Assembly: GCA_964017195.1 (NCBI GenBank)
Contig: OZ024900.1
Span: 27,149,929-27,213,928 of the forward strand
Length of the DNA stretch: 64,000 nt
DNA from: Siderastrea radians
Lineage: Eukaryota; Cnidaria; Anthozoa; Scleractinia; Rhizangiidae
Reading direction: 5' to 3'
Shown piece after piece: positions 11,428 through 23,999 of the stretch. A program made the position numbers and the translations under genes. A model generated the notes under the pieces. It ran no database searches, was not told the DNA's origin, and saw only the letters and a program-made list of their open reading frames with translations. Each line of letters opens with the position of its first letter. The first letter of the stretch is position 1.

Positions 11428-14400
11428 ATGAGCTGGCCAGAGGTTAAACAAGCTGCAGATGACCATAGATATGAACTTGTTTTGAACGGATCAGAAATAT
11501 CTGCGAGAATTGACAAAGACGGCTTGGACAAACACATCTTCAAGTTGGACTGCCTTAATTTTCTTCAAATATCAAACACAAAATTAATATCTCTTCCAGA
11601 GGATTTAGGAAGATTGGTGCACTTAAAAACTTTGGATTTGCACGGGAATAGTTTAGAGAAATTACCTGCTTCAATTGGACTGCTGAAAGAACTGAAACAC
11701 CTCGACTTGTCCGGGAACGAATTGCAGCTTGTTCCTACATCTTTGGGTGAACTGAGTTCACTCCAGACATTGAATTTGAATTGTAACAAGCTAACATCGT
11801 TGCCCAGCTTGGAGCATCTTGCAAGTTTGTCAAGACTTGATGTAAGTCATAACCAACTAAATGAGCTTCCTGAAGGAATATATGAATTGGAACATCTTGC
11901 AGAAATTCATGCTTCCAACAATCATATCACCGCCATAAGTGCAAATGTGTCAAAACTGGCATCTTTGAAGGTGCTGGCATTGAACGTCAATAAGATGGAG
12001 TCAGTCCCTGCTGAGCTGTCACTGTGCCATAAGCTTAAGGATCTTCAATTGCAGGACAACTCTATTAAGGACAACAGGCTTGCTAAGTTGATCAAACAAT
12101 GCCACACAAAAGCAGTTCTGGATTATGTTGCAGTGGGAAATGAAAAAGGAAAAGGTGGAAAAAAGGGTGGGAAAAAAGGAAGGAACAAAAGAACCAGCGA
12201 GGGAGATACTGAAGAGCATGCAGAGGAGGTTGCTGTACGGGTGGGCTCAGTTGTAAGAGTCATACACAGTGAAGGATTTAAAGTGGTGGTAAAAGAAAGT
12301 GTACAAGACATCAGACCTTATATTGTGTGTACAATAGTGAAGAATGTGGATCTCACTGACATGGCGACCTTCAGGAAGTTCATCAACATTCAGGTTTGTA
12401 CATTTAATGCTCCCTTTTTTTCCTCTCTGTGTTCAATACTAGGTCATTATTAAATTATTACAAATTATTATGAAATAAAAATGAAGTTCTGTTGAGGTCT
12501 TTAAATACTGTGAATGTACATGAAATGCTGTGTTGCCAAAGTCCTTCCTCCCCCTGGGGTAACATTCAAAGCAAAGCTGGCTTGTATACCCTGGAAGTTT
12601 GAAATTTTGTACTACAAACAGAACAAAACTGTTGAGATGGGTTCTCATTACCAAAAGTCAAACATGACATTTTTATCTTTCTTTATGTGTCACCTATAGG
12701 GCACTTCCGCGTTGCTGATCCTAGTAGTATGCACAACACAACAAACTCAGCAAATATGACCTACGCTCACCACAAGTCTCCCAGTAGCTCAGTGGTCAGA
12801 ACATCTGACCAGTGTACGGAAGGTCATGGGTTTGATTCCGGTTTGACTCAGAGTTTTTCCTTGTCCCATGCTCCCGACATGTCGATCATTCATCTTTTCG
12901 TATGATAATTCTATATCCCAATTCTACATATATCACCCCTCACCATGATCCATGTTGTTGTGCTCTGAAAATTGGGTATTCTTTTGTCAACCAATTAACA
13001 AAGGGGGAGGGGGTGTAGAAACATTCTTGCAATAGTGTGTGGCTTATTTTTAAAATCAGGAGAACTGAATAATTTACACATATTTTTCATTTGCCTCCAG
13101 AGAGACAGGTTCTGATTACCAGTAAATTGAATGTGATAGGTACTTGCCCAGAAAAAATTAATTAAAAGTAGATCCTCGAAATTGGCTAATCACAATTTTG
13201 GTAAGTGAGGTGGTAGTTTTTTTGGAAAAATTAGTAACTGACATGAATATAGTTGACCTAATCCCCTATTTTGTATTAAGCCCCCCTCTCTAATAAGTGC
13301 CCCTTCTTGAGGACTGAAGCTTAATAAGCCCCCTGTCCCCATCCCCCAGGGGCTTGAAATAGTGCTTTTACAGTTGGTAGTAGTGCTAGTGCAGTTTGTT
13401 ATTGATAAGACTGCAAAGCATGGAAATTATGAAAATTTCAGTTAAGAAGTAGTTAACACATGTTTTTCACATGTTGTTTCACTGATTTCCTAGGCCCATC
13501 CTCCTAACCATAATAGGGTTGCTCTGAAGTAGTAAAATGAGTTTGAGGACATTTAACACAGGCAAGTTGTTTTGTCTTTCAACAGACCAAACTTCATGAA
13601 AATGAGTGTGACAATCGAACTCTGGCCACAATTGCCACACATGACCTGTCATCATTGGCATTTCCTCTTGAGTACGAGGCAGTCATTCCAGGTGATATCC
13701 AGCTGATGCCGCTGGGGCGACACAAGGAAGTAACTGCTGAACAGCTCATATCAGATCTGAGGACAGAAGCCTTGAAACAGAAACAAAAGACAAGGAGAAA
13801 TCCATTCAAGACTGGTTTATACAAGTACGTTTTTGTCCTAAAATCATAGTCATTCATGTGTAATATAGGAATTAAAAAATAGATGACATTCTCAGTTTCC
13901 ATTTTGAGTTCTGCTAATACAAGTGAGTGTTTAGGATGACAAGAAATGTTGGGGAAACACAAGTCAAAGCTGATCGTTTGCGAAGCTGTTTTGAGCTCTC
14001 CCAAACTTACATTTAGTGTTACCAATCAGCTTATGAAAGCATTTAGAAATTTTTTTTAATTTCACTGTGTTACTGTGTTATTCATGTTATTTGTGACGAC
14101 ATGTCCAGGGTAGATGTGAGACAAGTTAACTCATCCATGGAATGTTAGAGCCCCTCACATGTTTCAGTACCTATTGAAATAGGTGTGAGAGTTAACTGTT
14201 GTGACTAATTCTGCCCAGGATCTTAATGGGATCCTAATAGGTGCTTCCAGAAAATATCCATACCCTACCATGGGTGGCATCTTTATCTAGACCCCCCCCC
14301 CCATGCCCCCTTTGCCTTAGGAAATTGCAAAATGCTCAATCCCCCCTTGCCCTCGGAATTCCAAACTGTTCTACCTCCCGTGCCTTCGGAATTCTGTAAT

Positions 14401-16624
14401 CATGCAAACCCCCCTCAGGAATTTCTTCCAACTGATTTGAGAAGCCCTCTCTAACTTCCAAACACCTTTATTATACAGAAATTAATTCTTTCGCTCCCTC
14501 CGAAAAAACGTACGTTCAGCCCAGGGAACAATCAATGGAAAGACCTGATCAAACAAGCTGTTTGACTTCCTTGAAAAGGATAACAAAACTAAAGCGTTTA
14601 TTTTTTACCTGCAAAACTCCATGACGCATGAAATTTTAACCTTCCACAGGAAAATGTACACTACGTTTAATGTTAGAAAACTCAAACGGCATTGAAGTCG
14701 TTCTAATGCTTGGTCCTAACATTCTAAAACGTGAATATAAATTTTTGGTGGCAACGGTTGCTATGAATAATTTGCATTCTGAGAGCTAAATTAAATTAAC
14801 AACAAAGCTAAAATTTTCAGAATTGAAATTGCGTTCGCCGGACTCAAACCTGACGTCAAGAGCGAAACTGTTGAATGCGACTTATACTAAAGTTCGAAGG
14901 TTATGATTATGTTAGAAAGAGAATTAGAGTTAAATAGCAAGCTTTTTTCCTCCAGTGATTATTTTTAGTGCACAGCTAGTTGCACTGAATTTGCATACTG
15001 TGAGCCTCAAATACAGTAAATTGCGTGAGCAGTTGATGTGGGAACAAATCAAACCTTTTTTCCCCACACTTTATCCTTCGATTAAATTAAAATAGTAAAT
15101 GAAGCTCATATTGAAACTCAAAGTCAAGGAAAACTGTAAAAGAATTTGTACGAAATAGCGAATATAGTCTGAAGTTAGTTTCAGTTCAAAAGCACATGAA
15201 ATTGGCATAATGCCTGAAATCTGACCTTTTCAATGAGCATCACATGGTATGTAATGCAACAATTCTACATGAATCTCGATGATATTTGCTGAATAGGGGT
15301 TGAAAACCCTTTACTGGGATCTTCAGTATTGTATTCAAGCAAGTGAACAATCAAAGAAAAACCTAGGATCATGTTTGTGACTGATCTACTGGCAAGTGAA
15401 TGGCTGAAAGCCATTTGCATTAGCATAAAAATTCTATTGACCATGACCATTGAAATGTGCTTCCAGCATGTTGTTTGAGTTGAGTGTATCTCATGTTTAC
15501 AAGTACTGTAAAGACTCGTGTATAAGCCGCACCTTTTTGCTGCAATTTTGGCCTAAAAATCGGGGGTGTGGCTTATCTACGAGACAATTGCTTTCAGGGG
15601 GTGTAAATTGCCTAGTTTGGGGTCAGATATAGCACTTAAAAACTCAAAGAAATAACCAATAAAGATATTGAAACCTGTTGTTGTCGATCATTGCTTTTGA
15701 TGGATGTGGTGGCTCCTAAAGGAGCCGTTTGTCACTTCAGGTTCTAAACCTGAATCTTGTTCGCCAGCAGTTCTTTTAGGCGATCTATCTGGAGTTTACT
15801 TGAGCAACTAAACTCCAAATGGCATGGAATCTCCATTCCCCCACAGAGCTGCTTACGATGTCGTCTGTTACCGATCACTTCAACATTGATCTCTCCACCT
15901 CGTGCGAGAAAATACCACGCTATTCGAGAGAACTCACGGGGCAAATGACCGACCGTTTTCTTTCCTTTCACCACTTATACGGCATGTTTATCCATTGGAT
16001 TGTTAAATTCTCGTGTAGCAACGAGTTTTTCTCCGATCGATGGCTTCCATGAATCTTTATAAACATGGTATCCACGCACAGCTGATGAGAAACCGAACTT
16101 TGCCATGTTGTTGATCGATCGAAGTACGTGACTCGGTCCCAGGCTTTATATCTGTTTTTAGCCAATCAAAGCGGAGTGCATCTGAGGTGCGTTGCTAAGT
16201 AACCTTACTTAGCCGCATGACGCTGGCTGGATGTCGAGAATTCAGTTTCAAGAGAAGCTTGTAGAAGGTATTTAAGAGTTGATTAACCCATTGAGCTCGC
16301 AGCAAACACACAAACACACTTTACCTCGGCGTTTTTTAAGTTTTTTTTTTTTCAAAACCGAGCTTGAAAGTTGGGGGTGCGGCTTATCTACGAATGCGGC
16401 TTATACACGAGTCTTTACGGTAAATCATCATCCTTAGATGAGTCATTTCTGATGAGTTCACTTATAAGCAAATTAACTGCACCGAACCGGAAGATACCGG
16501 TACTCTCATGACCTCCCCCCCTGCCTTTGGAATTCCAGTCCAATGAACCTGCCCCCATGTCCTCAGAATTCCATTCTTTGTAACCCCCCTCCCCTTTGGA
16601 ATTCTGAGATGCCGCCCATAGTAT

Positions 16625-16658
<34 letters not shown>

Positions 16659-19329
16659 TCCTAAGAGGATCTTGTAGGATCTTGACCCAGGATCCTGGTA
16701 AGATCCTGCATAAGATCCTGCAGGATCCTATTGACATCCTGTAGGATCTTGTTTAGGATCCCGCAGAATCCTAAACAAGATCCTGTTGGATCCTAAACAG
16801 GATCCCAGACAATCTTAAGCAGGATCCTGAACGACTTTACAGGATCCTCAGTAGGATCCTATAAAATGTAGTTAGGATATCCTGGGTAGGATCCTGTGTG
16901 AACTTACAGGATGCTGTAGGATCCTAGAAAATCCTGTAGGATCCTGTATAGGATTTCTACCAGGGTGGTTGCTATGTATAATCTATCTGTAATCCATTTC
17001 CAATTATTTGTAATCCATTTCTTGTAATCAGCTGCACATAATCCACAAACTACATTGTCCTGTTTGCTCTGTGGAATCGTTTTATCCAATTTAGTTGCAT
17101 TAATGTGGTGTCATTTGACTAGTATATAAAATAGAAATTCTGTCAGCGAAATTCAATATTTTGTCAGGACAGCTTCCCTGTCAGTCTCAGCTACATGTAC
17201 TCGAGATGCCAGAGCTAATCCAGAAACTTGCATTTGGTGAAGTTAGTCTGTACTGATTATACCCCAGGTGGCAACTCCTCTGTGCGACAGATCTACACAA
17301 GCCTGGATGCAGATAATCTCCTGCAGTTCTGTCAGTCTTAACAAATTAGCAAACATATGGAACCTTCCCACTAGCTAATGTTTTAAAAAAAAGTGCATCT
17401 GAACATAGTGCAAATGAAGTGATTTTCAAAGGACTTTGTATACAACCATTTTCAAAAATTGTGGCAAAAAATTTACACACTAAACACTTTCCCTTTTGTT
17501 AAACAATGTACTAATTGTCTTCTTAGGTATCTGAGCCTTGTTGGAGAAGCTCCATTATATGCTGTTATTAGAGACAGCTCCAACACTGTTATTTCTCTAC
17601 CACCAGTTACTAACAGTGAGAGAAGCAAGGTGAGGCTTTATCACATTTGATTAGCTGTGATTTGAACCCACAGTTGTTGTCTTAGTGCACTTATCTCTCA
17701 TAGCAACTTATTAACCAGCAACTCTTTAGTTCAGGAATTTCAATGCATTTCCACGCTCTTCATTCTTTCACCGGGCCATAGTTAAACATCTCACAAGCAT
17801 GCTAACTTTTCTCTAAACAATTCAAAAGTGTTTCCTTTTTAGCAATCCATTGATAACAATTGATAGCAATTGGAGTACGCAAAATCATGAAGCTTATTGG
17901 TGATTAATCGATTCACTCCAATCTGTATCAATTTTATTCTTTCATGGCCAAGTGGGTAGGGAGCTGGACTTGAAACAGTGCAGAGGTGCCAAGTTCAAGT
18001 CCCCCTCTGAGCACTAGCTGGAGTTGTTCTTGGAGTTGAACTACTTGGACATGTTTGGAAATTGCTAACTGGTCATTTGGATTATTTGTATTTGCAATGC
18101 CTTTTTTGTTTGGCCTCTAAACAAAGCTAGCTAATTAGCTCAGCTGGTTCGGGGCACTTGAACAGAGGTCTAGGGGTACAATCTGGTGAGATCCTCTAAC
18201 CTCCAGGGTCTTAATTCAACCAGTCAAAAGTATGGTCACACTGGCTGTACTCAACGCCTTGTATTACTGAAGACGATCATGTCATTGACCAATGGCATTA
18301 AGCTGTTGGCTTTATCTCCTGCATCTGGTCATACTAAACAAGTGATGGATGTTAAAGGACGCAGGTCACTGTTCGGAAAGAGTAGGGACGTGGTTCCTGG
18401 TGAAGTGATCTGGCCTGTTAACATTCAGTTGTTGGTCGGGTAGGCGATGCGAGATCACAAAAAGACTGTTAACGGTTGACAGAAACTGAACATATTACAA
18501 ATAAGAACCCGGCCCAACTGACAAAAGGCAGACCAACTGGCTATGCACAAAAACCACTGAGAAGCAACTCCAGCCAGTGGTCAGTACTTACGATAGTGTG
18601 CTGCATGAATCTCCTTACTTTTACCGTTAACTGGTATCTAGAGAATCACGTGAATGACACATTTTTTCTAAGATAAATCAAGTGCTTTTTGTGATTTATG
18701 GTAGAAGAACAAACAAGCAATTATCGCTAAATGATATTTGAGGTTTTAAAAAATGAACATTTTGTGAAAATTGAAGGGTAGGGTGTAAAAGGCTTATTGT
18801 CTATGAATTGTCCCATAGAAACAACTAACCTTTATCATACTGCAAGTACCAGCCACTGTTAGAGATCCTTACAAGTAGAGTCTTCAGGCAAAAAGTAAAT
18901 ATGAAACTCTGCACAAGTGACAGTCGTACCATGTATGGTGACGCACAAGTGTCAAAGTCACTGATACGCATTACGAACGTGCTGAACGGTAAAACAATTT
19001 TGAAAACAGAGAATCAAAGATTAACAATGTCTTCTGCATTTCAGATCAGAGCAGAGAAGCTGGATGTTCTCTTGGAAGTGACGTCACCTGTTGATCTGGC
19101 AACTTGCAAGTCGGTGATGGATAATCTGATCATTAAGATGCTAGAGGTTGGTCTACAGTCCTGTGATGTGTCATGTGAAGCTACTACTGCTGCTGATGCC
19201 GCCGGAAAACAAGAGCTAATTATTGAACAAGTTAGAGTAGTCAATAGTGAGGAAAAGCTTAAGGTTGTTTATCCTTCAAGAGTTGACCTGCAGTTGGAGT
19301 CGATTAAAGTGATTTATCAAGAAAAATAA
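11428..19329 (+). CDS. LRRC47: Leucine-rich repeat-containing protein 47 (LRRC47)
   Basis: Four coding exons: 11428-12393, 13586-13824, 17527-17629 and 19045-19329, giving about 530 residues (human LRRC47 is 583). The N-terminus MSWPEV aligns with the SWPEL start of the vertebrate protein, so I prefer ATG 11428 to the in-frame ATG 24 bases upstream. Residues about 35-230 carry LRRs (LKTLDLHGNSLEKLPASIG, LDLSGNELQLVPTSLGEL). A basic linker (GKGGKKGGKKGRNKR) follows, then the B3/B4 domain related to phenylalanyl-tRNA synthetase beta (VVRVIHSEG, DIRPYIVCTIVKN, ATIATHDLSSL). The C-terminal part has VISLPPVTNSERSK, LLEVTSPVDLATCK and LIIEQVRVVNSEEKLKVVYP, all matching LRRC47. Splice phases agree across all junctions and the frame is intact. 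Introns 2 and 3 carry transposons and SINEs. The biochemical role of LRRC47 is poorly established. Confidence 0.95.
12781..12860 (+). mobile_element. tRNA-like SINE head in LRRC47 intron 1
   Basis: AGTAGCTCAGTGGTCAGAAC resembles a tRNA A box and GGGTTTGATTCCGG a B box, about 45 bases apart. Flanking sequence is not a cloverleaf-forming tRNA 3' half and lacks an acceptor stem match, so this is a tRNA-derived SINE fragment. Confidence 0.6.
15504..16422. mobile_element. Nested 0.9-kb TIR element carrying a broken ORF
   Basis: TACTGTAAAGACTCGTGTAT at the left matches the inverted right end (TACCGTAAAGACTCGTGTAT), continuing into ATAAGCCGCA for about 28 bases in all. TA dinucleotides form the extremes, suggesting a TA target. 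It is nested inside the 14241-16651 element and carries one minus-strand ORF with a premature stop, described separately. Confidence 0.7.
15744..16106 (-). pseudogene. HIRAN-like small protein, one premature stop
   Basis: Reading from ATG 16106 the frame gives MAKFGFSS, then RGYHVYKDSWKPSIGEKL, then TREFNNPMDKHAV, a TAA stop (about 15973-15975), and continues in frame with GKKTVGHLPREFSRIAWYF, GGMEIPCHLEF and an end at 15744. The pattern of a conserved R-E-N-D-A-V segment followed by VGHLPRE recalls HIRAN-type DNA-binding domains, and I know similar proteins as highly multiplied ORFs in cnidarian genomes. About 120 residues in total. The single TAA can be explained by one substitution. It belongs to the surrounding TIR element. 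HIRAN relationship is by pattern, not by search. Confidence 0.55.
16652..16970. repeat. Degenerate GGATCCT-rich dispersed repeat, copy 2
   Basis: Over 300 bases made of close variants of AGGATCCTG/TAGGATCTTG in both orientations. It ends with the same tail (ATAGGATTTCTACCAGGGT) as the copy at 228-378 and begins exactly at the right end of the 14241-16651 element. Confidence 0.65.
17941..18120 (+). mobile_element. tRNA-derived SINE in LRRC47 intron 3
   Basis: ATGGCCAAGTGGGTAGGGAG looks like an A-box region and CCAAGTTCAAGTCCCC like a B box, followed by a tail with GCTAACTGGTC. It is consistent with a SINE and not a functional tRNA because no acceptor stem closes it. Confidence 0.5.
18125..18190 (+). 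mobile_element. Second tRNA-like SINE head
   Basis: TTAGCTCAGCTGGTTCGGGG is a good A-box match directly downstream of the previous SINE; the B box is degenerate (GGGGTACAATCTGG). Fragment only. Confidence 0.35.
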
Positions 19330-19747
19330 TAATGGCACTGTTTTGTGAGGCTTAATTTGTCCAGCATGCATGTATAGCTAACTAGGCAAGGCAAACAAAA
19401 ATATTCCACACTAGTAACAGCGCTCTTCCCAAGTTTCGGAAGAGCTTGTGATTGGTTTAAACTCATTTCACAGCAGAAAAGTAATCAGAAGCCAGAATCT
19501 TTCACGGGAGCCAAGCAGAGCTGCAATTAGACACGTTTTCTTAATTGCAAGGTAACCCCACACTTGGTGACAACTATTGAAGTAGGTGGCAAAACATTAG
19601 TACTGTAGTTAGTAAGAACTGGTTCAAAACCTAATTTAAAAAAAACCTTGCCCAATAATTATTAACGGTCTCAAGTACAAAATAGTTACATTTGCTTCTA
19701 AGGGTAGATTTTCACTTTCCTGTAAAATTTCTGTGAGGAGGGAAGTG

Positions 19748-19753
19748 AATAAA
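19748..19753 (+). terminator. Candidate LRRC47 polyadenylation signal AATAAA
   Basis: First clear AATAAA after the LRRC47 stop, about 420 bases downstream. Assignment is by position only. Confidence 0.35.
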
Positions 19754-20444
19754 ACAAGAGGCTATTTATGAACTGCTCAGTACGAACTTTTTTGCCTCTG
19801 TATCTGTCGACCAGAAAGCGGCTACTTTGATTTACAACGGGTGGAGAACGCCCTACGTTCTTTTCCATAGATTACTGCGAATGGAAAGCAGTTATGTCCA
19901 GTTAAAAATGTTGTATACTTCTGTACTATTACCTATCCTACTTGCGTCATGTTCAGTATTAGGAAATGATCCATTTATCACATGAAAAGCAGTTGGTTTT
20001 TTTCTCTATTTACTTTCAAAGTTAGGAAGCCAGAGAGCCAGTTATCAGCGACCCTTTGCACCACCTCGTGATAATCATTAAAGTGGTAAGAATATTTTTC
20101 CGTCGCGCTTTCTCTTTCATCCTCAAACATCTTGCGTCTAGAAAGAAAAGAACAGTATCGCCAGTACTTCTGAACTTTATTTAACTCGCGTCTTCCCGCA
20201 TCAGTAAATTAAACGCTTGTTTCGTTTATAGTCGTTCTTGCACGTTCAGACTGAGAAGGCTGTCAGTAATTGTTTTGGGCCTAGCTCGCTGTTGGGCAAT
20301 CCGTAGTAAGATTCGGGAACTTTTTTGTCGCACCTTGTTTGAAGTCTGCATTCCTTTCTGCACCTAAGTTGGGGCTTGAACCCGATCGTTGTTTTTGCCG
20401 AGTTTTCAGTGGTCTGCGAAAAAAACCACTTGGAGTCGGCTACA

Positions 20445-20478
20445 ATGTTCACAAGCAAGGAGATGCGTTCGTGTAAAG
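20445..20478 (+). CDS. Possible short first coding exon (uncertain)
   Basis: A CpG-containing leader (20180-20440) precedes ATG 20445, whose frame reads MFTSKEMRSCK before a strong donor (AAAG/GTGAGT) at 20479. The granulin-like exons at 23.3 kb would be the next downstream exons on this strand, but the twelve codons include no signal peptide and phase cannot be verified. It could equally be a 5' UTR exon of another transcript. Confidence 0.2.
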
Positions 20479-20529
20479 GTGAGTAGTTTTTTCTCCCGTT
20501 CAGTCTGCGGTGATTATCAAACATGTTAA

Positions 20530-22600
20530 GGGTAGTCTCCTTTTTTTGGGCTTGTTTTTGGCTTTGTTTTACAAGCAGGGGCTTACAATTGCTTCAAGGA
20601 TTCTGGCGATTCGTTTAACGAATGATCGGATATTTTTCCTTCTTTAACCCTTTTTAATGGTGGGGGCGTCCACAGAACCGTTTAAGCTACTGCGTGTAAG
20701 TTGAAGGGAAAGCTTGTGCAGCATTCATTTTTTTGCCTGGTTTCAGTTTTCGTCTGTATTTCTAAGCTGACTTACCTGTGTCACGAGTTTGCAGTGAATA
20801 TCAGATGCAGTTTGCAGTGAATATCGGGAGGTGATTTTTTAAAACCTCCTTAATCACACCACGAGTGTCACGAGTAAGAATAATTATTGTCAGTCGTCAC
20901 GAACTGATATGATGAGTCATCACGAGTCTCGTGAGTATTGAGTTATCACGAGTCCTCCTGGTGAGTCATCACGAATGTTACGAGTTATCACGCGTTGTTA
21001 GCAACCGTTTGCACCGAGTATTGGTCTTGACAAGAAGCTTGTGATTTTTTTTTTCACTTCCAAGTCTGGACCGGTCTAAACTTCTTTTTACGCCACTTCA
21101 ATATTTGCGTTAGGTTAAACAACTCGTCACTTTTTCAGGTTCATTAAAGCCGTGTTCAATTTTACGGCGAAATTAAGCACTATTTTACTGCTTGGGTTTA
21201 GCTGACAGCTTAGAATTTGTGTTTAGGCAGAGATTTTACGAATTAAGACCATGAAACGGTCATTGTTCGGTTAATGTCGGGATAACACGTTAAAAATTGA
21301 TTAGGTTAAATAACCAATAAACATTGTTGACAAATGCATCTGAGAGAACCCAAATCTTTTGGTCAGTTTGTCCAGTTTCAATTCTCCGGTTTCTTTTGGT
21401 TTCAAATTAATAATTGTTAAAAGTCAATTAAGTAACTTAAAAAAAAAAAAAATTTATAACATTCTTTACTTACAACTGACATTGCTCTTACTTACAACAG
21501 ACATTATTTACTGACAAAAAAAAGGCATTTTTAAGTTACAAATATTATTTTTAAACTTAAAATTGTAATTCGGTACGCTATACAGTAATAGAACAAAGCT
21601 CAAAGTTTTATTTGGAGTTTAGATATATGTTTTTCCATATCGAGACAGCTTCTCAAAAAGGCACGAAAGCTTGCCAGACGTATTCTTCTCTCCTTGATGC
21701 AGTATAAATATAGTATTTGGCCCAAATTACGCAGAGGTTCAAACCAAGGCGAAGAAGTGGGGCCATTGTTTCAGAGCTTTCTAAAGGCATATTTGTGTAA
21801 GCTAATACACATTGATCTGTTCGGATTTTATAGCTGAAAAGTTAGGCCTTGGAAAGGAAACAGAATCCGCCGAATTTCCGAACTGGTGATCGCTCTCCGA
21901 AAATGCTAGCTGATCTTATTTTGCACTCTAAACGACATATTTGTCCCTCTCTGGTCCCTCCGAAAACAATAGGAACTATCAAGTCCTCTTGTTACAAAAA
22001 AGAAAGTCCCACGTGATGTTTCGCCGAAGAAATCTCTAGCTTTCACTGCACTGAATTAAATCCGAAAATCTCAGGCGATTGTAGGCCTTCCGAAGAGATA
22101 TTCCCCGAAGCGAACCATTGGTTGCGCCTGTGTTATATACGGACTGTGAGTTAATATTTTTAAAAGGTTCCCTTTAACCTAAAAGAGGATCTTATATCAA
22201 TTTTCCTGTAGTCTGGGCCTTTTTAGGTTTGTAAAGGTACGATGAAATGATCAAGTTTATCCTAGACTCAGGTACTCAGCTGGATCCAACTGGGTTTTGA
22301 GTTTTATTTTTTAACGGAAAATTTAACGTACCGTTGAGAGCTGATAAGTGGAAGCCAGCAGGAAACGCTCTGGCAATCCACGTATGTCTAATTTCGTGAT
22401 TTTTTGTTTTATGAAGTCATTTACATAGGTATCTTCACCCTGCTTAGTACCTACGTGATTTCTTCTCTTGCTGAGATCAGGAGGAGGTCAGGATCAGGAG
22501 CTGGGAGGAACTCAATCAGTCCAGTAAGAAATAAGAATGAAGGTCAGCTTATGACTATTTAGGTGTACGATTTCCTCTCTACAAATGTAGATGAAAGCAT
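20530..22600. other. 2-kb AT-rich stretch without supported gene
   Basis: No ORF or TIR pair is convincing here. A cluster of TCACGAGT-like words occupies about 20775-21000 (noted as a finding), and a long A-run lies near 21439-21453. It may be intron of the downstream granulin-like gene. Confidence 0.4.
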
Positions 22601-22615
22601 GAACACATGAATGAG

Positions 22616-22617
22616 GT

Positions 22618-22716
<99 letters not shown>

Positions 22717-22742
22717 TAATCAATCAATCAATCAATCAATCA

Positions 22743-22783
<41 letters not shown>

Positions 22784-22798
22784 TCCATCAATCAAGCA
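22616..22798. repeat. Compound microsatellite (CAAT)n then (CCAG)n
   Basis: About 30 copies of a CAAT/AATC tetranucleotide run into about ten copies of CCAG, then back to CAAT. It generates an artefactual long open frame of NQSI/SINQ repeats. Confidence 0.95.
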
Positions 22799-23056
22799 AT
22801 CAACAGAAAAGAGAAGAAGAGAGTAGATCCTTACTTTGCCTTACTATAACTGTCGGTCTCGTTACGGTAAAGAGTTTGATATCTTACTCCTTGCAACACT
22901 ATTTCCACCACCAAGCACGTTTGACTGGCATCGCTGCACCTCTATTTTCTTATTTAATTTTCCACTTTTTATCCGCAATGCGTGAAGTCCTGCTTTTAGC
23001 TTGGTAAGACTTATTGTGTGCTGGGCTTTTTATAAAACCATTGAATTAATGTCGAA

Positions 23057-23190
23057 TGACTGACTGACTGACTGACTGACTGACTGACTGACTGACTGAC
23101 TGACTGACTGACTGACTGACTGACTGGCTGAATGGAAGAACGAACGAACGAACGAACGAACGAACGAATGAATGAATTAATGAATGAATG
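23057..23190. repeat. Compound microsatellite (ACTG)n, (AACG)n, (AATG)n
   Basis: Seventeen or so ACTG units are followed by AACG units and then AATG units. With the previous array, four different tetranucleotide repeats occur within 600 bp just upstream of the granulin-like exon. Confidence 0.95.
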
Positions 23191-23999
23191 CATCTCCTTT
23201 GTAAACCCGAGCGAGTAAAATAAATACAGCTTAGAATTGCTTTATTAATCTATTGATCTTGGATTCATACACTAAATATTTTCAATGCAGAATTGGTTCG
23301 TTTTACCACGTGTCAGTGTTTGTCCTGGCGGTAAAGGGAGATGCCCGACAGATTACACGTACGTGCTGTTCTGTGCAGCGCAATGGGCAGGTCCAGTGCT
23401 CTCCCAGTGGCTACGTCTGTGAAAAAGGCCTGTGTCGAAAGACCAGGGTGGTATTCTCTGCTGCAGTGTTCACTAAATCTACCACGGCCAGTGTCATGAA
23501 ATGTGATCAGGAGAACGCTTGTGTTGACAAGTATGTTGAGTAATTTGAATTAAACAACATAAAACCCACGCTTGTCCAATTTGGAAATAAATGAATGGAT
23601 AAACGTTCTTGGACAGCCAAATTGGCCCAGTTCAATACTTTTAAAATGCAGCTTAAAACAACTGTACCTAGGCGTCCGTTTCTGGATACTCCCGTTGGCT
23701 TACCAGGGTCGAACACTTATACTTTATTGGCTGAGTAGGAGGAACGGCCAGACCAGGGCCAGTCCTAACTCCATTAATGAGCATTTTGACATATGACCAT
23801 GTCGATTCATATACAACTGGCGATAGATTTCCAAAGTCAGATGTTGCGCGTGACAAAGTAATTTGAAAAATCACACCTCACTGCGCTGGATGTGTTTCTA
23901 GCCGGGTTGTGCGGCTTTTTCAGGCCCCGCTCGCACTTATGCGTACGTCTTTTCTTCGTGTTTCTATGGTTACCGAACGGTTTTGTAAGCAGAAAGCAA

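Larger units (their letters stand above)
14241..16651. mobile_element. 2.4-kb TIR element in LRRC47 intron 2 (GGTGNTTCCAGAAAATATCC ends)
   Basis: The left end GTGCTTCCAGAAAATATCCA and the inverted right end (TGGATATTTTCTGGAACCAC) define a pair, each followed by C-rich blocks with repeated GGAATTCC words (14290-14420 and 16505-16605). AATAG flanks both ends (14236-14240 and 16652-16656), a candidate short target duplication. The inner 2 kb is AT rich, holds another element (15504-16422) and no transposase. The ends belong to a family I associate with coral and anemone interspersed repeats. Confidence 0.65.

Noticed and set aside
12781..12850. tRNA gene
   Set aside because: A- and B-box-like words are present but there is no acceptor stem or anticodon arm; better a SINE head. 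The same applies to 17941-18010 and 56865-56935.
22607..22849. NQSI-repeat protein
   Set aside because: It is a direct translation of the CAAT/CCAG microsatellite.
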